A stretch of 64,000 nt of DNA from Polaromonas sp047303325 (lineage in GTDB: Bacteria > Pseudomonadota > Gammaproteobacteria > Burkholderiales > Burkholderiaceae_C), in assembly GCF_047303325.1 (NCBI RefSeq), contig NZ_JBKBEX010000008.1, forward strand, positions 112,643 to 176,642, given 5' to 3'. The notes under the pieces are model-generated. The model was not told where the DNA came from. It searched no databases and worked only from the letters and a program-made list of their open reading frames with translations. Every line of letters begins with the position of its first letter. Positions within the stretch are counted from its first letter, which is position 1. Positions 1 to 9,003 of this stretch are shown here, in pieces. The position numbers and the translations under genes were made by a program.

Positions 1-282
1 CAGCGCGCGGAACTCGGCGCTGACGCAGGCGCGCTGGAAAACGGCCGCGCCTTCGTCGGCGCCAGACACCGCGCCGTCGCGGCCGAACAGCGAGGGCATG
101 TAAACGGTGAAACCCGCATCGCGCACCCAGCGGCTGAAACGTGCGACCTGCGGGCTGATGCCCGGCATCTCGGTCATGACGATCACGGCAGGGCCCGAGC
201 CGGCCACGTAGACTTTTTTGGCCACGCCGTCCAGCGTGATGGCGCGGGCGGTGAAATCTTCGAGTGCATCGTCCTCATTCAT
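1..282 (-). CDS. Dienelactone hydrolase family protein (partial, N-terminal part)
   Basis: The reverse strand is open from the ATG at 282 to the window edge, giving the first 94 residues of a protein. After an acidic start it has a beta strand ending in VIVMTEMPGI, then an arginine-rich helix and the segment AGFTVYMPSLFG, which is the usual N-terminal layout of the dienelactone hydrolase branch of alpha/beta hydrolases. The catalytic Cys/Ser, Asp and His lie beyond the edge, so activity cannot be judged. It is divergent from the GlxA-type regulator at 409, a common arrangement for a regulator and its target. A second in-frame-independent ATG lies at 278 but is in another frame. Confidence 0.75.
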   Translation of the reverse strand, partial: MNEDDALEDFTARAITLDGVAKKVYVAGSGPAVIVMTEMPGISPQVARFSRWVRDAGFTVYMPSLFGRDGAVSGADEGAAVFQRACVSAEFRAL

Positions 283-373
283 GCTGCGCTGCGCGGGGGA
301 GGGGGAGTGGGCCACGGTCGTGCTTTCAGGGTGGAAAGCCTGCATTGGACGCGGCCGGCGGCTAAACTGCGAG

Positions 374-387
374 TGTCTGTTTAGACA
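374..387. promoter_or_regulatory. Inverted repeat between hydrolase gene and GlxA-type regulator
   Basis: TGTCT and AGACA form a perfect 5-bp inverted repeat separated by GTTT, 21 bases before the regulator ATG and within the divergent promoter region. It could be an operator for the adjacent AraC/GlxA-type regulator. The arms are short, so chance is possible. Confidence 0.3.
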
Positions 388-408
388 TCTTTAAGGCTTT
401 TTCAGTCA

Positions 409-1392
409 ATGACCGATTTCACCGTCCTGGTGCTGCCCGGGTCTTTCGCGGCCAGCGTGGCTGTCACGCTCGACGTGCTGCAGGCGGCGGCCACACTGGC
501 GCCGCGCCTGAAGCTGGCGCGGCCCAACTGGCGCGTGCTGTCGCCCTCCGGCGGCGCTGTGCCCCTGAGCAGCGGCATGCGCCTGGACACCGCGGCCCTG
601 CCCAGGCGCCAGCGCGCCGACACCTCGACCTGGATCATCCCGGGACTGGGCCTGGACAACGCCCAGGCGGTCACGGCCGGGCTGGCGGGCGCGGATGCAC
701 AGCGCGCCATCCAGGCCATCACCGCACACGCGGCGCGGGGCGGCCGTGTCGCGGCCTCCTGCTCGGCGGTGTTTTTGCTGCAAGCGGCCGGCCTGCTGGC
801 CGGGCGCCGCGTCACGACGTCCTGGTGGATGGCGGCGGAGCTGCGCCGCCTGGAGCCGCGCTGCAACGTGGATGCCGACCGCATGGTCTGCGCCGACGGC
901 CCCGTGAGCACGGCGGGCGCCGCCTTCGCGCAGACCGACTTGATGCTTCACCTGTTGCGCACGCGTTTCGGCGCGGGGCTGGCCGACGCGGTGGGGCGCA
1001 TCCTGCTGATAGACGGGCGGCAGGCGCAGGCACCGTTTGTGCTGCCGGCCATGCTGTCCAACGGCAACGAACTCGTGGCCCGGCTGATGGCGCGCATCGA
1101 ATCGGCACTGCCGCAGCCACCCAGCGTCGAGGCACTCGCCGGCGAATTCGCGATGTCGCAGCGAACCCTGTCGCGCCGTGTGCGCGAGGCCACGGGCCGG
1201 AGCACGCTGGCGCTGGTGCAAAGCGTGCGGCTCAACCGCGCCCGCATGCTGATCGAGTCCAGCCGCATGAGCATAGAACAGGTGGCCGGGCAGGTGGGCT
1301 ATGAGGACGCCACGGCCCTGCGGCGGCTGATGCGCAAGTCGGCGGGTGCCAATCCCAGCCGCTATCGCAGGACACAGGCCGGTTCGCCGTAA
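409..1392 (+). CDS. GlxA family transcriptional regulator (DJ-1/PfpI plus AraC HTH)
   Basis: A 327-residue two-domain regulator. Residues about 3-170 are a DJ-1/PfpI-like fold that begins FTVLVLPGSF and contains the nucleophile-elbow-like segment AASCSAVFLL. Residues about 220-320 are an AraC-type double helix-turn-helix, with helix 1 region LAGEFAMSQRTLSRRV and the second motif around MSIEQVAGQVGYED. This pairing is diagnostic of the GlxA family, DNA-binding regulators that sense an unknown small molecule. The gene is divergent from a dienelactone hydrolase family gene, which it may control. The ATG at 409 gives a start directly before the conserved first strand. Confidence 0.88.
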   Translation: MTDFTVLVLPGSFAASVAVTLDVLQAAATLAPRLKLARPNWRVLSPSGGAVPLSSGMRLDTAALPRRQRADTSTWIIPGLGLDNAQAVTAGLAGADAQRAIQAITAHAARGGRVAASCSAVFLLQAAGLLAGRRVTTSWWMAAELRRLEPRCNVDADRMVCADGPVSTAGAAFAQTDLMLHLLRTRFGAGLADAVGRILLIDGRQAQAPFVLPAMLSNGNELVARLMARIESALPQPPSVEALAGEFAMSQRTLSRRVREATGRSTLALVQSVRLNRARMLIESSRMSIEQVAGQVGYEDATALRRLMRKSAGANPSRYRRTQAGSP

Positions 1393-1500
1393 GTAGCAGC
1401 GGGTTTCATTTCGGCCTGTGCGCTGCAGGAGCTGCGTATCGACGCTGCCCGCTGCCTGGACGCGTGAACCGGTCAGGGGCCGGCCGACTACCCGCCCGGT

Positions 1501-2322
1501 TCAGTATTCCAGCCGTTCCGGCCGGATTTCCTGCAGGATGGTGGTCGAAATCTCTTCGATCGACTTGGTGGTGGTCGAGAGCCAGCGTATGCCTTCGCGC
1601 CGCATCATGGCCTCGGCCTCGTGGATTTCGTCGCGGCAGTTCTCCAGGCTCGCGTATTTCGAGTTGGGCCGGCGTTCGTTGCGAATCTGGCTCAGGCGCT
1701 CCGGCGCGATGGTCAGGCCGAAGATCTTCTTGCGGTGCGGCACCAGCGCTGGCGGCAGCTGGCGGCGCTCGAAATCTTCGGGAATCAGCGGGTAATTGGA
1801 AGCCTTGAGGCCGTACTGCATGGCCAGGTAGAGCGAGGTCGGCGTCTTGCCGCTGCGGCTCACGCCCACCAGGATCACGTCCGAGTTCTCCAGGTCGCGG
1901 TTGCTCTGGCCGTCGTCGTGCGCCAGCGAAAAATTGATGGCCTCGATGCGGTCGTCGTATTCCTTGCTCTTGGAGGCATCTGAAAACCGGCCCACCCGGT
2001 GATTGGACTTGATGCCCAGCTCGCCCTCCAGCGGCGCGACGAACATGCCGAACATGTCCAGCAGCATGCCGTTGCAATGGGTTTTGATGACGGCCAGGAT
2101 TTCCATGTTGACCAGCGTGGTGAAGACGATGGGGCGCTTGCCCTCGACTTCGGCCGTATGGTTGATCTGCCGTATCGCCTGGTGGGCCTTGTCCACGCTG
2201 TCGATAAAGGGCAGGCGGACATGGCGCGGCTTGAACTCGAACTGCGCCAGGATGGCGTTACCAAAGGTTTCCGCAGTGATGCCGGTGCCGTCGGAGATGA
2301 AAAACACGGTGCGTTGGGACAT
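1501..2322 (-). CDS. ppsR: Phosphoenolpyruvate synthase regulatory protein (PpsR, DUF299)
   Basis: A 273-residue protein beginning with the family signature FFISDGTGITAET and carrying a P-loop GVSRSGKT at residues 153-160. In the DUF299 family this ATP/ADP-binding enzyme both phosphorylates (ADP-dependent) and dephosphorylates a threonine next to the catalytic His of PEP synthase, switching that enzyme off and on. It is cytosolic. It is transcribed divergently from ppsA, its expected substrate gene, which supports the assignment. The length is normal for the family. Confidence 0.95.
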   Translation of the reverse strand: MSQRTVFFISDGTGITAETFGNAILAQFEFKPRHVRLPFIDSVDKAHQAIRQINHTAEVEGKRPIVFTTLVNMEILAVIKTHCNGMLLDMFGMFVAPLEGELGIKSNHRVGRFSDASKSKEYDDRIEAINFSLAHDDGQSNRDLENSDVILVGVSRSGKTPTSLYLAMQYGLKASNYPLIPEDFERRQLPPALVPHRKKIFGLTIAPERLSQIRNERRPNSKYASLENCRDEIHEAEAMMRREGIRWLSTTTKSIEEISTTILQEIRPERLEY

Positions 2323-2390
2323 GGTGAGTATTTGGCTGATTGAAAGCTGGGTGAAAGCCTGACGCGGCGCATCCGGCGGCGGGCCCCTAC

Positions 2391-2403
2391 AATTGGGCCA
2401 ATT
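2391..2403. promoter_or_regulatory. Palindrome in the ppsR/ppsA divergent region
   Basis: AATTGG and CCAATT flank a single G, making a perfect 6-bp-arm palindrome in the 187-base region between ppsR and ppsA. A TACAAT hexamer (2388-2393) overlaps it and could be a -10 element on the plus strand, although no good -35 is visible. It may be an operator controlling gluconeogenic expression; this is inference. Confidence 0.3.
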
Positions 2404-2509
2404 ATCCAGTTTGTCACGCCATGCCCCGCCACAACCCCCTAGAACAACAACAAGGTTGCCTGCCGCGCATGGCGAATTCCCCGGTTTTTAAACCTCCCGG
2501 AGTATTTTC

Positions 2510-4909
2510 ATGTCCAAGCTGTTTGAGGCGACCGCCCTGGTCGTACCGTTTGAAAACCTGAGGATGACAGACGTCGAGGCCGTTGGCGGCAAGAACGCCA
2601 GCCTCGGCGAGATGATCTCGCAACTGCCCACCGGCCCCGAGGGCGTGCGGGTGCCCACCGGATTCGCCACCACGGCCCACGCTTTCCGCGTGTTCCTGGC
2701 CCATGACGGGCTGGACAAAAAAATCAACGGCGTGCTGGACGCGCTCAACACCGACGACGTGCGGGCCCTGGCCGACGCCGGCGCCAAGATCCGCGCGCTG
2801 GTCGAAGCCCAGCCTTTCCCGGCCGACCTCGAAAAAGCCGTGCGCGACAGTTTTGCCGTGCTGAGCGCGGGCAACGCCCAGGCCAGTTTTGCGGTGCGCT
2901 CCTCGGCCACGGCCGAGGATTTGCCCGACGCGTCGTTTGCCGGCCAGCAGGAAACCTTTTTGAACGTGGTCGGCATCGAGGACGTGCTGCACAAAATGAA
3001 AGAGGTGTTCGCCTCGCTCTACAACGACCGCGCCATCAGCTACCGCGTGCACCAGGGTTTTGCGCATTCCGACGTGGCGCTGTCCGCCGGCATTCAGCGC
3101 ATGGTGCGCAGCGACAAGGGTGCGGCCGGCGTGATGTTCACCATAGACACCGAAAGCGGCTTTGAGGACGTGGTTTTCATCACCTCCAGCTACGGCCTGG
3201 GCGAAACCGTGGTGCAGGGCGCCGTCAATCCCGACGAGTTCTACGTGCACAAGCCCATGCTCAAAGCCGGCAAGCGCGCCGTGATCCGCCGCAACCTGGG
3301 CTCCAAGCTGCTGCAGATGGAGTTCGCCACGCCGGAAGAAAAAAAAGCCGGCGGCAAGCTGGTCAAGACCACCGATGTGCCGACCGAGCTGCGCAACCGC
3401 TATTCGTTGACCGATGACGACGTCGAGCAGCTGGCTCGTTATGCGCTCATCATCGAGGCGCATTACGGCCGCCCCATGGACATCGAGTGGGGCAAGGACG
3501 GCACCGACGGCCTGCTCTACATCCTGCAGGCCCGTCCCGAGACGGTGAAGAGCCAGGCCAAGGGCAAGGCCGAGCAGCGCTACAAGCTCAAAGGCACCGG
3601 CACGGTATTGGCCGAGGGCAGGGCGATCGGCCAGAAAATCGGCACCGGCCCGGTCCGCATCGTGCACGACATCAAGGACATGGACCAGGTGCAGGCCGGC
3701 GACATCCTCGTCACCGACATGACCGACCCGAACTGGGAGCCGGTGATGAAGCGCGCCAGCGCCATCGTCACCAACCGCGGCGGGCGCACCTGCCACGCGG
3801 CCATCATCGCGCGTGAGCTGGGCATTCCGGCCGTGGTCGGCTGCGGCGACGCGACCGAGACGCTCAAGGACGGCATGTTGGTGACGGTGAGCTGCGCCGA
3901 AGGCGACACCGGCAACATCTATGATGGCCTGCTCGAAACCGAGGTGACCGAGGTGCAGCGCGGCACCATGCCGCCCATCAACCTCAAGATCATGATGAAC
4001 GTGGGCAACCCGCAGCTGGCCTTTGACTTCTGCCAGATGCCCAACCACGGCGTGGGCCTGGCGCGGCTGGAGTTCATCATCAACAACAACATCGGCGTGC
4101 ATCCCAAGGCCATCCTGGAGTACCCCAACATTGACGCCGACCTGAAAAAGGCTGTGGAAAGCGTGGCCCGCGGCCATGCCTCGCCGCGTGCTTTTTATGT
4201 CGACAAGGTGGCTGAAGGCATCGCCACCATAGGCGCGGCCTTCTGGCCCAAGCCGGTGATCGTGCGCCTGTCGGACTTCAAGTCCAACGAGTACCGCAAG
4301 CTGATAGGCGGCTCGCGCTACGAGCCCGAGGAAGAAAATCCCATGTTGGGTTTCCGCGGCGCGGCGCGCTACCTGAGCCCCGACTTCGCCGAGGCCTTCG
4401 CGATGGAATGCGAGGCGCTCAAGCGCGTGCGCAACGACATGGGCCTGACCAATGTCGAGGTCATGGTGCCCTTTGTGCGCACCCTGGGCCAGGCCAAGGC
4501 CGTGACCGAGCTGCTGGCCAAACACGGCCTCAAGCGCGGCGAGCAGGGCCTGAAGATCATCATGATGTGCGAGGTGCCCAGCAATGCGGTGCTGGCCGAC
4601 CAGTTCCTTGAGTACTTCGACGGCTTCTCCATAGGCTCCAACGACCTGACCCAGCTCACGCTGGGCCTGGACCGCGACTCCGGCCTGGACATCCTGGCCA
4701 AGGACTTTGACGAGCGCGACCCGGCGGTCAAGGCGCTGCTGAGCCAGGCCATCGCCGCCTGCAAGCGCGCCAACAAATATGTCGGCATCTGCGGCCAGGG
4801 CCCCAGCGACCATCCCGACTTCGCCCTGTGGCTCAAGGAGCAGGGCATAGGTTCGATCTCGCTGAACCCCGACACGGTGATGGACACCTGGAAACAGTTG
4901 GCCGGCTGA
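2510..4909 (+). CDS. ppsA: Phosphoenolpyruvate synthase (pyruvate, water dikinase)
   Basis: A 799-residue enzyme that converts pyruvate, ATP and water to phosphoenolpyruvate, AMP and phosphate, the entry step of gluconeogenesis. The N-terminal ATP-binding domain covers about residues 15-345 (VGGKNASLGEM near the start). The mobile phosphohistidine domain has GGRTCHAAIIARELG, placing the catalytic His at about residue 429. The C-terminal TIM barrel binds pyruvate/PEP and has GICGQGPSDHPDF with the conserved Cys near 761. The threonine before the catalytic His region is the likely PpsR target. It is divergent from ppsR and has the usual length for the family. Confidence 0.97.
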   Translation: MSKLFEATALVVPFENLRMTDVEAVGGKNASLGEMISQLPTGPEGVRVPTGFATTAHAFRVFLAHDGLDKKINGVLDALNTDDVRALADAGAKIRALVEAQPFPADLEKAVRDSFAVLSAGNAQASFAVRSSATAEDLPDASFAGQQETFLNVVGIEDVLHKMKEVFASLYNDRAISYRVHQGFAHSDVALSAGIQRMVRSDKGAAGVMFTIDTESGFEDVVFITSSYGLGETVVQGAVNPDEFYVHKPMLKAGKRAVIRRNLGSKLLQMEFATPEEKKAGGKLVKTTDVPTELRNRYSLTDDDVEQLARYALIIEAHYGRPMDIEWGKDGTDGLLYILQARPETVKSQAKGKAEQRYKLKGTGTVLAEGRAIGQKIGTGPVRIVHDIKDMDQVQAGDILVTDMTDPNWEPVMKRASAIVTNRGGRTCHAAIIARELGIPAVVGCGDATETLKDGMLVTVSCAEGDTGNIYDGLLETEVTEVQRGTMPPINLKIMMNVGNPQLAFDFCQMPNHGVGLARLEFIINNNIGVHPKAILEYPNIDADLKKAVESVARGHASPRAFYVDKVAEGIATIGAAFWPKPVIVRLSDFKSNEYRKLIGGSRYEPEEENPMLGFRGAARYLSPDFAEAFAMECEALKRVRNDMGLTNVEVMVPFVRTLGQAKAVTELLAKHGLKRGEQGLKIIMMCEVPSNAVLADQFLEYFDGFSIGSNDLTQLTLGLDRDSGLDILAKDFDERDPAVKALLSQAIAACKRANKYVGICGQGPSDHPDFALWLKEQGIGSISLNPDTVMDTWKQLAG

Positions 4910-5027
4910 GCCAGACCCGCCGTACCCACCGAGGGAAAACCCCTGGTGGCCGGCGCCCCCGCGGTAAGCAATTGGCAATTCCTCCGATGACAATCGGAGG
5001 CACTGCCTTTCCTGTCTGCCATCAGCC

Positions 5028-5324
5028 ATGCTTGCCGTCGCCACCACCGCCAAACTGCTAGCTGAAATTGCGCTGTTCGCGCTGGCCGGCCAATGGGTGT
5101 TGGGGATGCTGGCTGGTGCCGGACGCGGCGGCAACCCGTTCTACCGCCTGCTGGAACTGCTGGGCCGGCCCTGGGTGAGGGCGGCGCGCTGGATTACGCC
5201 GCCCGTGGTGCTGGAGCGCCACCTGCCCTTGGTGGCCTTCCTCGTGCTGGCGCTGGTCTGGCTTGCGGCGGCCATCACAAAAGTCCGCATCTGCCTGGAA
5301 ATCGGGATAGCGCTGTGCAAATGA
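5028..5324 (+). CDS. Small hypothetical membrane protein
   Basis: A 98-residue protein with two hydrophobic segments (about residues 8-28 and 66-88) separated by an amphipathic stretch rich in Arg and Pro. The segment around NPFYRLLELLGRPW is reminiscent of YggT-like small membrane proteins but not enough for a firm call. Its TGA stop overlaps the ATG of the next gene (ATGA at 5321-5324), so the two are probably translationally coupled. It heads a run of four tightly packed genes ending with the sodium symporter, which suggests one transcript. Confidence 0.7.
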   Translation: MLAVATTAKLLAEIALFALAGQWVLGMLAGAGRGGNPFYRLLELLGRPWVRAARWITPPVVLERHLPLVAFLVLALVWLAAAITKVRICLEIGIALCK

Positions 5325-5950
5325 ATATGAGCCTGCCGCTTGCACCCGCCCTGCAGTACCACTTCCTGAAAGCGCAGGCCTTGCTGCTGCTAGCCGCCGG
5401 CAAGCGCGCCGCCGCCTTGCCGAGGTTCGCGCGGATGCTGCGCCTGCGGCCGGCCGATCCTTACGCCCTGGCCAGCCGTGGCCATGTGCAGGCGCAGTTG
5501 CAGCTCACGCAGGAGGCCATTGACAGCCTGCGGCAACTGACCGCCGCCTGGCCGCGGCAGGCTGCGGGCTGGTTCAACCTGGGCTATGTGCTGCAGCAAG
5601 CCGGGCACCATGAAGAGGCCGGCGCCGCTTTCGAACGCGCGCTTGCGCTGGACCCGCGCCTGGATCGGGTCTGGTACGGCCTGGCGCTGGTGCGTATCCA
5701 CCAGCAGCGCTGGCAGGAGGCCGCTGAGGCGCTGGAGCGTAACACTGCGCTGCAGCCGCTGGGGCCCTATGGCTGGTACCGGCTCGCGCAGGTCTGGCTG
5801 GCGCTGGGCGAGCCAGGCAAGGCGCGCAAGGTCATCGCCCACCTGCGCCGTTTTGAGCCCCGCGTGGCCGCGCAGCTGGAGCGAGAAAACGCCGAGGCGC
5901 TACAGGCGGGCAGGGCGTCCGCGAGCGAGGCAGGCCATGCAGCCCGCTGA
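5321..5950 (+). CDS. Tetratricopeptide repeat protein
   Basis: A 209-residue protein made largely of TPR units. The clearest are GWFNLGYVLQQAGHHEEA followed by FERALALDP, and VWYGLALVRIHQQRWQEA, each with the Gly/Ala/Pro spacing of the 34-residue TPR consensus. TPRs form helical scaffolds for protein-protein contacts; the partner is unknown. No signal peptide is obvious. The ATG at 5321 is chosen because it overlaps the upstream stop as ATGA. The 3' end overlaps the next gene by 14 bases, again suggesting coupling. Confidence 0.8.
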   Translation: MNMSLPLAPALQYHFLKAQALLLLAAGKRAAALPRFARMLRLRPADPYALASRGHVQAQLQLTQEAIDSLRQLTAAWPRQAAGWFNLGYVLQQAGHHEEAGAAFERALALDPRLDRVWYGLALVRIHQQRWQEAAEALERNTALQPLGPYGWYRLAQVWLALGEPGKARKVIAHLRRFEPRVAAQLERENAEALQAGRASASEAGHAAR

Positions 5951-6194
5951 CAGCCATCGCCGCTATTGGCGCAAGACCCTCGTTGTAACGGCCGTGCTGC
6001 TGCTGGTCTGGTTCAGCGTGACTTTCGGCGTGAGCTACTTTGCGCGCGCGCTGAGCTTCCGTTTTTTTGGCTGGCCTTTCAGCTTCTGGGTGGGCGCGCA
6101 GGGCGCCTTGCTGGTGTACTGCCTGATCATCGGCTTTTATGCCTGGTACATGAACCGGCTCGACATCGAGCACGACGTGGCGGACGGGGACTAG
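5937..6194 (+). CDS. DUF4212 small subunit of sodium:solute symporter
   Basis: An 85-residue protein with two transmembrane segments (about residues 14-34 and 47-72) and a charged C-terminus, matching the DUF4212 family (Na_symport_sm). In the family such proteins are encoded immediately before a large sodium:solute symporter subunit, exactly as here: the stop codon TAG is followed directly by the ATG of the symporter. The motif RFFGWPFSFWVGAQG is typical of the loop before the second helix. It probably forms part of the inner-membrane transport complex. Confidence 0.88.
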   Translation: MQPADSHRRYWRKTLVVTAVLLLVWFSVTFGVSYFARALSFRFFGWPFSFWVGAQGALLVYCLIIGFYAWYMNRLDIEHDVADGD

Positions 6195-8303
6195 ATGGCC
6201 GGCTTCTTCGGTTCACGTGAGGGGGTCATGCTGTCCAGCCAGCAGTTCAAGGCGCAGCTCAACCGCGTCTACCGCTGGTACACCGTGGGCCTGGTGGTGT
6301 TCGTGCTCATCCTGGCCGGCCTGGAGCGCATGGGCCTGCCGCGCCTGTGGATAGGCACGGCCTTTTTGCTGGCCACCATAGGCCTGTACGCGGGCATTGG
6401 CATCATGAGCCGCACCACCGACGCGGGCGAATACTATGTGGCGGGCCGGCGCGTGCCGGCGGTCTACAACGGCATGGCCACCGGCGCCGACTGGATGTCG
6501 GCCGCCTCCTTCATCGGCCTGGCCGGCACGCTTTACCTCACCGGCTACAGCGGTCTGGCCTTCATCATGGGATGGACCGGTGGCTATTGCCTGGTGGCGC
6601 TGGTGCTGGCACCTTACCTGCGCAAGTTCGGCCAGTTCACCATTCCCGACTTCCTGGGGGAGCGCTATGGCAAGCTGCCTCGCGTCCTTGGTGTGGGGGC
6701 CGCCATCCTGTGCTCCTTCACCTACCTGGTCGCGCAGATTTACGGGGTGGGCCTGATCACTTCCTACCTGACCGGCATCGCCTTCGAACTGGGCATTTTC
6801 CTGGGTCTGGGCGGCATCCTGGTGTGTTCCTTCCTGGGCGGCATGCGCGCCGTGACCTGGACGCAGGTGGCCCAGTACATCATCCTGGTGGTGGCCTACC
6901 TCATTCCGGTGGTGTGGCTGTCGGTCAAGCAGACCGGTGTCCCGGTACCACAGCTGGTTTACGGCCTCCAGTTGGAAAAAGTCAGCGCCAAGGAAAAAGA
7001 GCTGGCCTCGGACCCCAAGGAACTGCAGGTGCGAGAGCTGTTCAGGCAGCGGTCCGAGGCGCTGTCCGGCAAGCTGGCCCACCCGGCCGAGGCGCTGGCC
7101 GCCGACAAGCTGGCCGCCGCCAAACGCATGGAACAACTCAAGGGAGGCAACGCCTCGGTGGCTGAAATCACCTCGGCGGCCAAGACCCTGGCCGCTATGC
7201 CCCGGGACGAGGCGGCGGCCGTCAAGGCCTGGACGGCCGCCAAAGCCGCGGCCGAGGTCAAGACTCAGCCGCTCAACGGCATGCCCGCCCATGCGGCACA
7301 GTTCTCGGGCGATCCCGAGGGCACACCCCGGGAGCAGGAGGCCTACGACACCTCGCGCCGCAACTTCCTGGCCCTGGTGTTCTGCCTCATGGTGGGCACG
7401 GCCGCCTTGCCGCACATCCTGATGCGTTACTACACCGTGCCCAGCGTGCGCGAGGCGCGGCAGTCGGTCACCTGGTCGCTGTTTTTCATCTTTTTGCTGT
7501 ATTTCACGGCGCCGGCCCTGGCCGTGCTGGTGAAGTACGAAGTCTTCACCGTACTGGTCGGCACGCGCTTTGACCAGCTGCCGTCCTGGGTCGGCGCCTG
7601 GAGCCGGGTGGACGGCAGCCTGCTGTCGGTGGCCGACATCAACCGCGACAACATCCTGCAGCTCAATGAAATGACCATAGGCGGCGACATCATCGTGCTG
7701 CTCACGCCCGAGCTGGCGGGCCTGCCCTATGTGATCTCGGGCCTGGTGGCGGCCGGCGGGCTGGCCGCCGCGCTGTCGACCGCAGACGGCCTGCTGCTGA
7801 CGATCGCCAATGCGTTAGGCCACGACCTCTATTACAAGATGATCGACCCCAACGCCTCCACCGTGAGCCGGGTCACGGTGTCCAAGATCTTGCTGCTTAT
7901 CGTGGCCTTGCTGGCGGCCTATGTGGCGGCGCAAAAGCCGGCGGACATCCTGTTCCTGGTATCGGCGGCGTTTTCCTTCGCCGCCGCCTCCTTTTTCCCG
8001 GCGCTCAGCCTGGGAATCTTCTGGAAGCGTGCCAACGGCATAGGCGCCGTCCTTGGCATGGTGTCTGGCCTGGGCGTGACGTCTTACTACATGTTCACCA
8101 ACCAGCCCTGGCTGCGCGCCACTTTCGGCATCAGCTCGCCGGTCCAGCTGTGGTGGGGCATAGACCCGATTTCGGCCGGGCTGTTCGGCGTGCCCGTGGG
8201 TTTTGCGGTGATGGTGCTGGTGAGCCTCCTTACCCCGGCGCCCAGCCAGAAGATCCAGGAGCTGGTCGAATACATCCGCTACCCGGACCTAAAACGGCTC
8301 TGA
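6195..8303 (+). CDS. Sodium:solute symporter, VC_2705 subfamily (large subunit)
   Basis: A 702-residue polytopic inner-membrane protein of the SSS family. The segment AGRRVPAVYNGMATGADWMS at residues about 83-102 is the characteristic start of the transport core, and the C-terminal half contains GGLAAALSTADGLLLTIANA, typical of this fold. It pairs with the DUF4212 small subunit just upstream, the hallmark of the VC_2705 group, whose members are related to acetate/short-chain organic acid symporters. An unusual hydrophilic insert rich in Ala, Lys and Glu occupies about residues 260-385 between membrane segments. The ATG at 6195 abuts the upstream stop; a second ATG at 6228 is also possible. 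Confidence 0.9.
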   Translation: MAGFFGSREGVMLSSQQFKAQLNRVYRWYTVGLVVFVLILAGLERMGLPRLWIGTAFLLATIGLYAGIGIMSRTTDAGEYYVAGRRVPAVYNGMATGADWMSAASFIGLAGTLYLTGYSGLAFIMGWTGGYCLVALVLAPYLRKFGQFTIPDFLGERYGKLPRVLGVGAAILCSFTYLVAQIYGVGLITSYLTGIAFELGIFLGLGGILVCSFLGGMRAVTWTQVAQYIILVVAYLIPVVWLSVKQTGVPVPQLVYGLQLEKVSAKEKELASDPKELQVRELFRQRSEALSGKLAHPAEALAADKLAAAKRMEQLKGGNASVAEITSAAKTLAAMPRDEAAAVKAWTAAKAAAEVKTQPLNGMPAHAAQFSGDPEGTPREQEAYDTSRRNFLALVFCLMVGTAALPHILMRYYTVPSVREARQSVTWSLFFIFLLYFTAPALAVLVKYEVFTVLVGTRFDQLPSWVGAWSRVDGSLLSVADINRDNILQLNEMTIGGDIIVLLTPELAGLPYVISGLVAAGGLAAALSTADGLLLTIANALGHDLYYKMIDPNASTVSRVTVSKILLLIVALLAAYVAAQKPADILFLVSAAFSFAAASFFPALSLGIFWKRANGIGAVLGMVSGLGVTSYYMFTNQPWLRATFGISSPVQLWWGIDPISAGLFGVPVGFAVMVLVSLLTPAPSQKIQELVEYIRYPDLKRL

Positions 8304-8413
8304 AACCCTGTCAGATCGGCCAATTAGGGGGGCTTTTTGGCGGTTTCAGGGCCTTTTCCCCCAAAAAATGCGCCAAACCGGAGCCCATCTCTTTACCAGC
8401 ATGAGCCGCGGGA

Positions 8414-8456
8414 CTGGCTTTGCCAGACCGCAGGCGGGCGGCCCCCTCGGGGGGGC
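8414..8456. repeat. Two adjacent hairpins in the symporter-rpsF gap
   Basis: The 274-base gap 8304-8577 holds two consecutive inverted repeats: CTGGC/GCCAG with a TTT loop (8414-8426) and GCCCCC/GGGGGC with a TCGG loop (8441-8456). No good T-tract follows, so these are not standard terminators. Their G/C-rich arms and intergenic position resemble small interspersed palindromic elements, but with one copy visible this cannot be settled. Confidence 0.4.
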
Positions 8457-8501
8457 AGGGAGCTACACGCAGTGAGCGACCGTGGGGGCCAACAGCCAAC
8501 G

Positions 8502-8510
8502 TGCTATACT
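8502..8510 (+). promoter_or_regulatory. Extended -10 promoter of the rpsF operon (candidate)
   Basis: TGCTATACT matches an extended -10 element (TGn plus TATACT, five of six to the sigma-70 consensus), 68 bases before the rpsF ATG. No convincing -35 is seen at 16-18 bases upstream, which is usual for extended -10 promoters. It is the best placed promoter for the ribosomal protein operon. Confidence 0.5.
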
Positions 8511-8577
8511 CCTGGGCTTCGCCTTGCTGCACCCTTAACGACGCTGGGGCAGCTTTAATCAACCACAAGGAGAGTTT

Positions 8578-8943
8578 ATGCGTCACTATGAGATCGTCTT
8601 GCTGATCCACCCGGATCAAAGCGAGCAAGTCCCAGCCATGCTGGAACGTTACAAGGGCATGATTACCGCCGGCGGCGGAAAAGTGCACCGTGTTGAAGAC
8701 TGGGGCCGCCGCCAGCTGGTGTACCTGATCCAGAAGCTCGCGAAAGCCCACTACCTCTGCATCAACATCGAAGCCAGCCAGGCCGTGATGGAAGAAATCG
8801 AACACGCGTTCAAGTTCAACGATGCCGTGCTGCGCCACCTGACCGTGGTCAAGAAAAAGGCCGAAACCGGCCCATCCCTCATGATGCGCAACGTCGAGAG
8901 GGAAGAAGCCCGTAAAGCCCAACAGCAGGAGTATGCGGCTTAA
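8578..8943 (+). CDS. rpsF: 30S ribosomal protein S6
   Basis: A 121-residue protein starting MRHYEIVLLIHPDQSEQVP, the standard S6 N-terminus, and containing WGRRQLVYLIQKLAKAHY. S6 binds 16S rRNA together with S18 in the platform of the small subunit. A good ribosome-binding site (AAGGAGAG) precedes the ATG. It is first in the conserved operon rpsF-priB-rpsR-rplI, which is the beta- and gammaproteobacterial arrangement. Confidence 0.98.
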   Translation: MRHYEIVLLIHPDQSEQVPAMLERYKGMITAGGGKVHRVEDWGRRQLVYLIQKLAKAHYLCINIEASQAVMEEIEHAFKFNDAVLRHLTVVKKKAETGPSLMMRNVEREEARKAQQQEYAA

Positions 8944-9003
8944 TTGCCACCATGCTGTTGAACGCCTCGCTGCCGCGCAGCTGCCATTGAGCAAAAGCCC
9001 GCA

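Noticed and set aside
2414..5134. Very long open frame (about 900 codons) antisense to ppsA
   Set aside because: High-GC antisense frames of real genes stay open by chance; its composition is His/Gln/Leu/Val-rich and low-complexity, with no recognisable domain, while the plus strand encodes complete ppsA.
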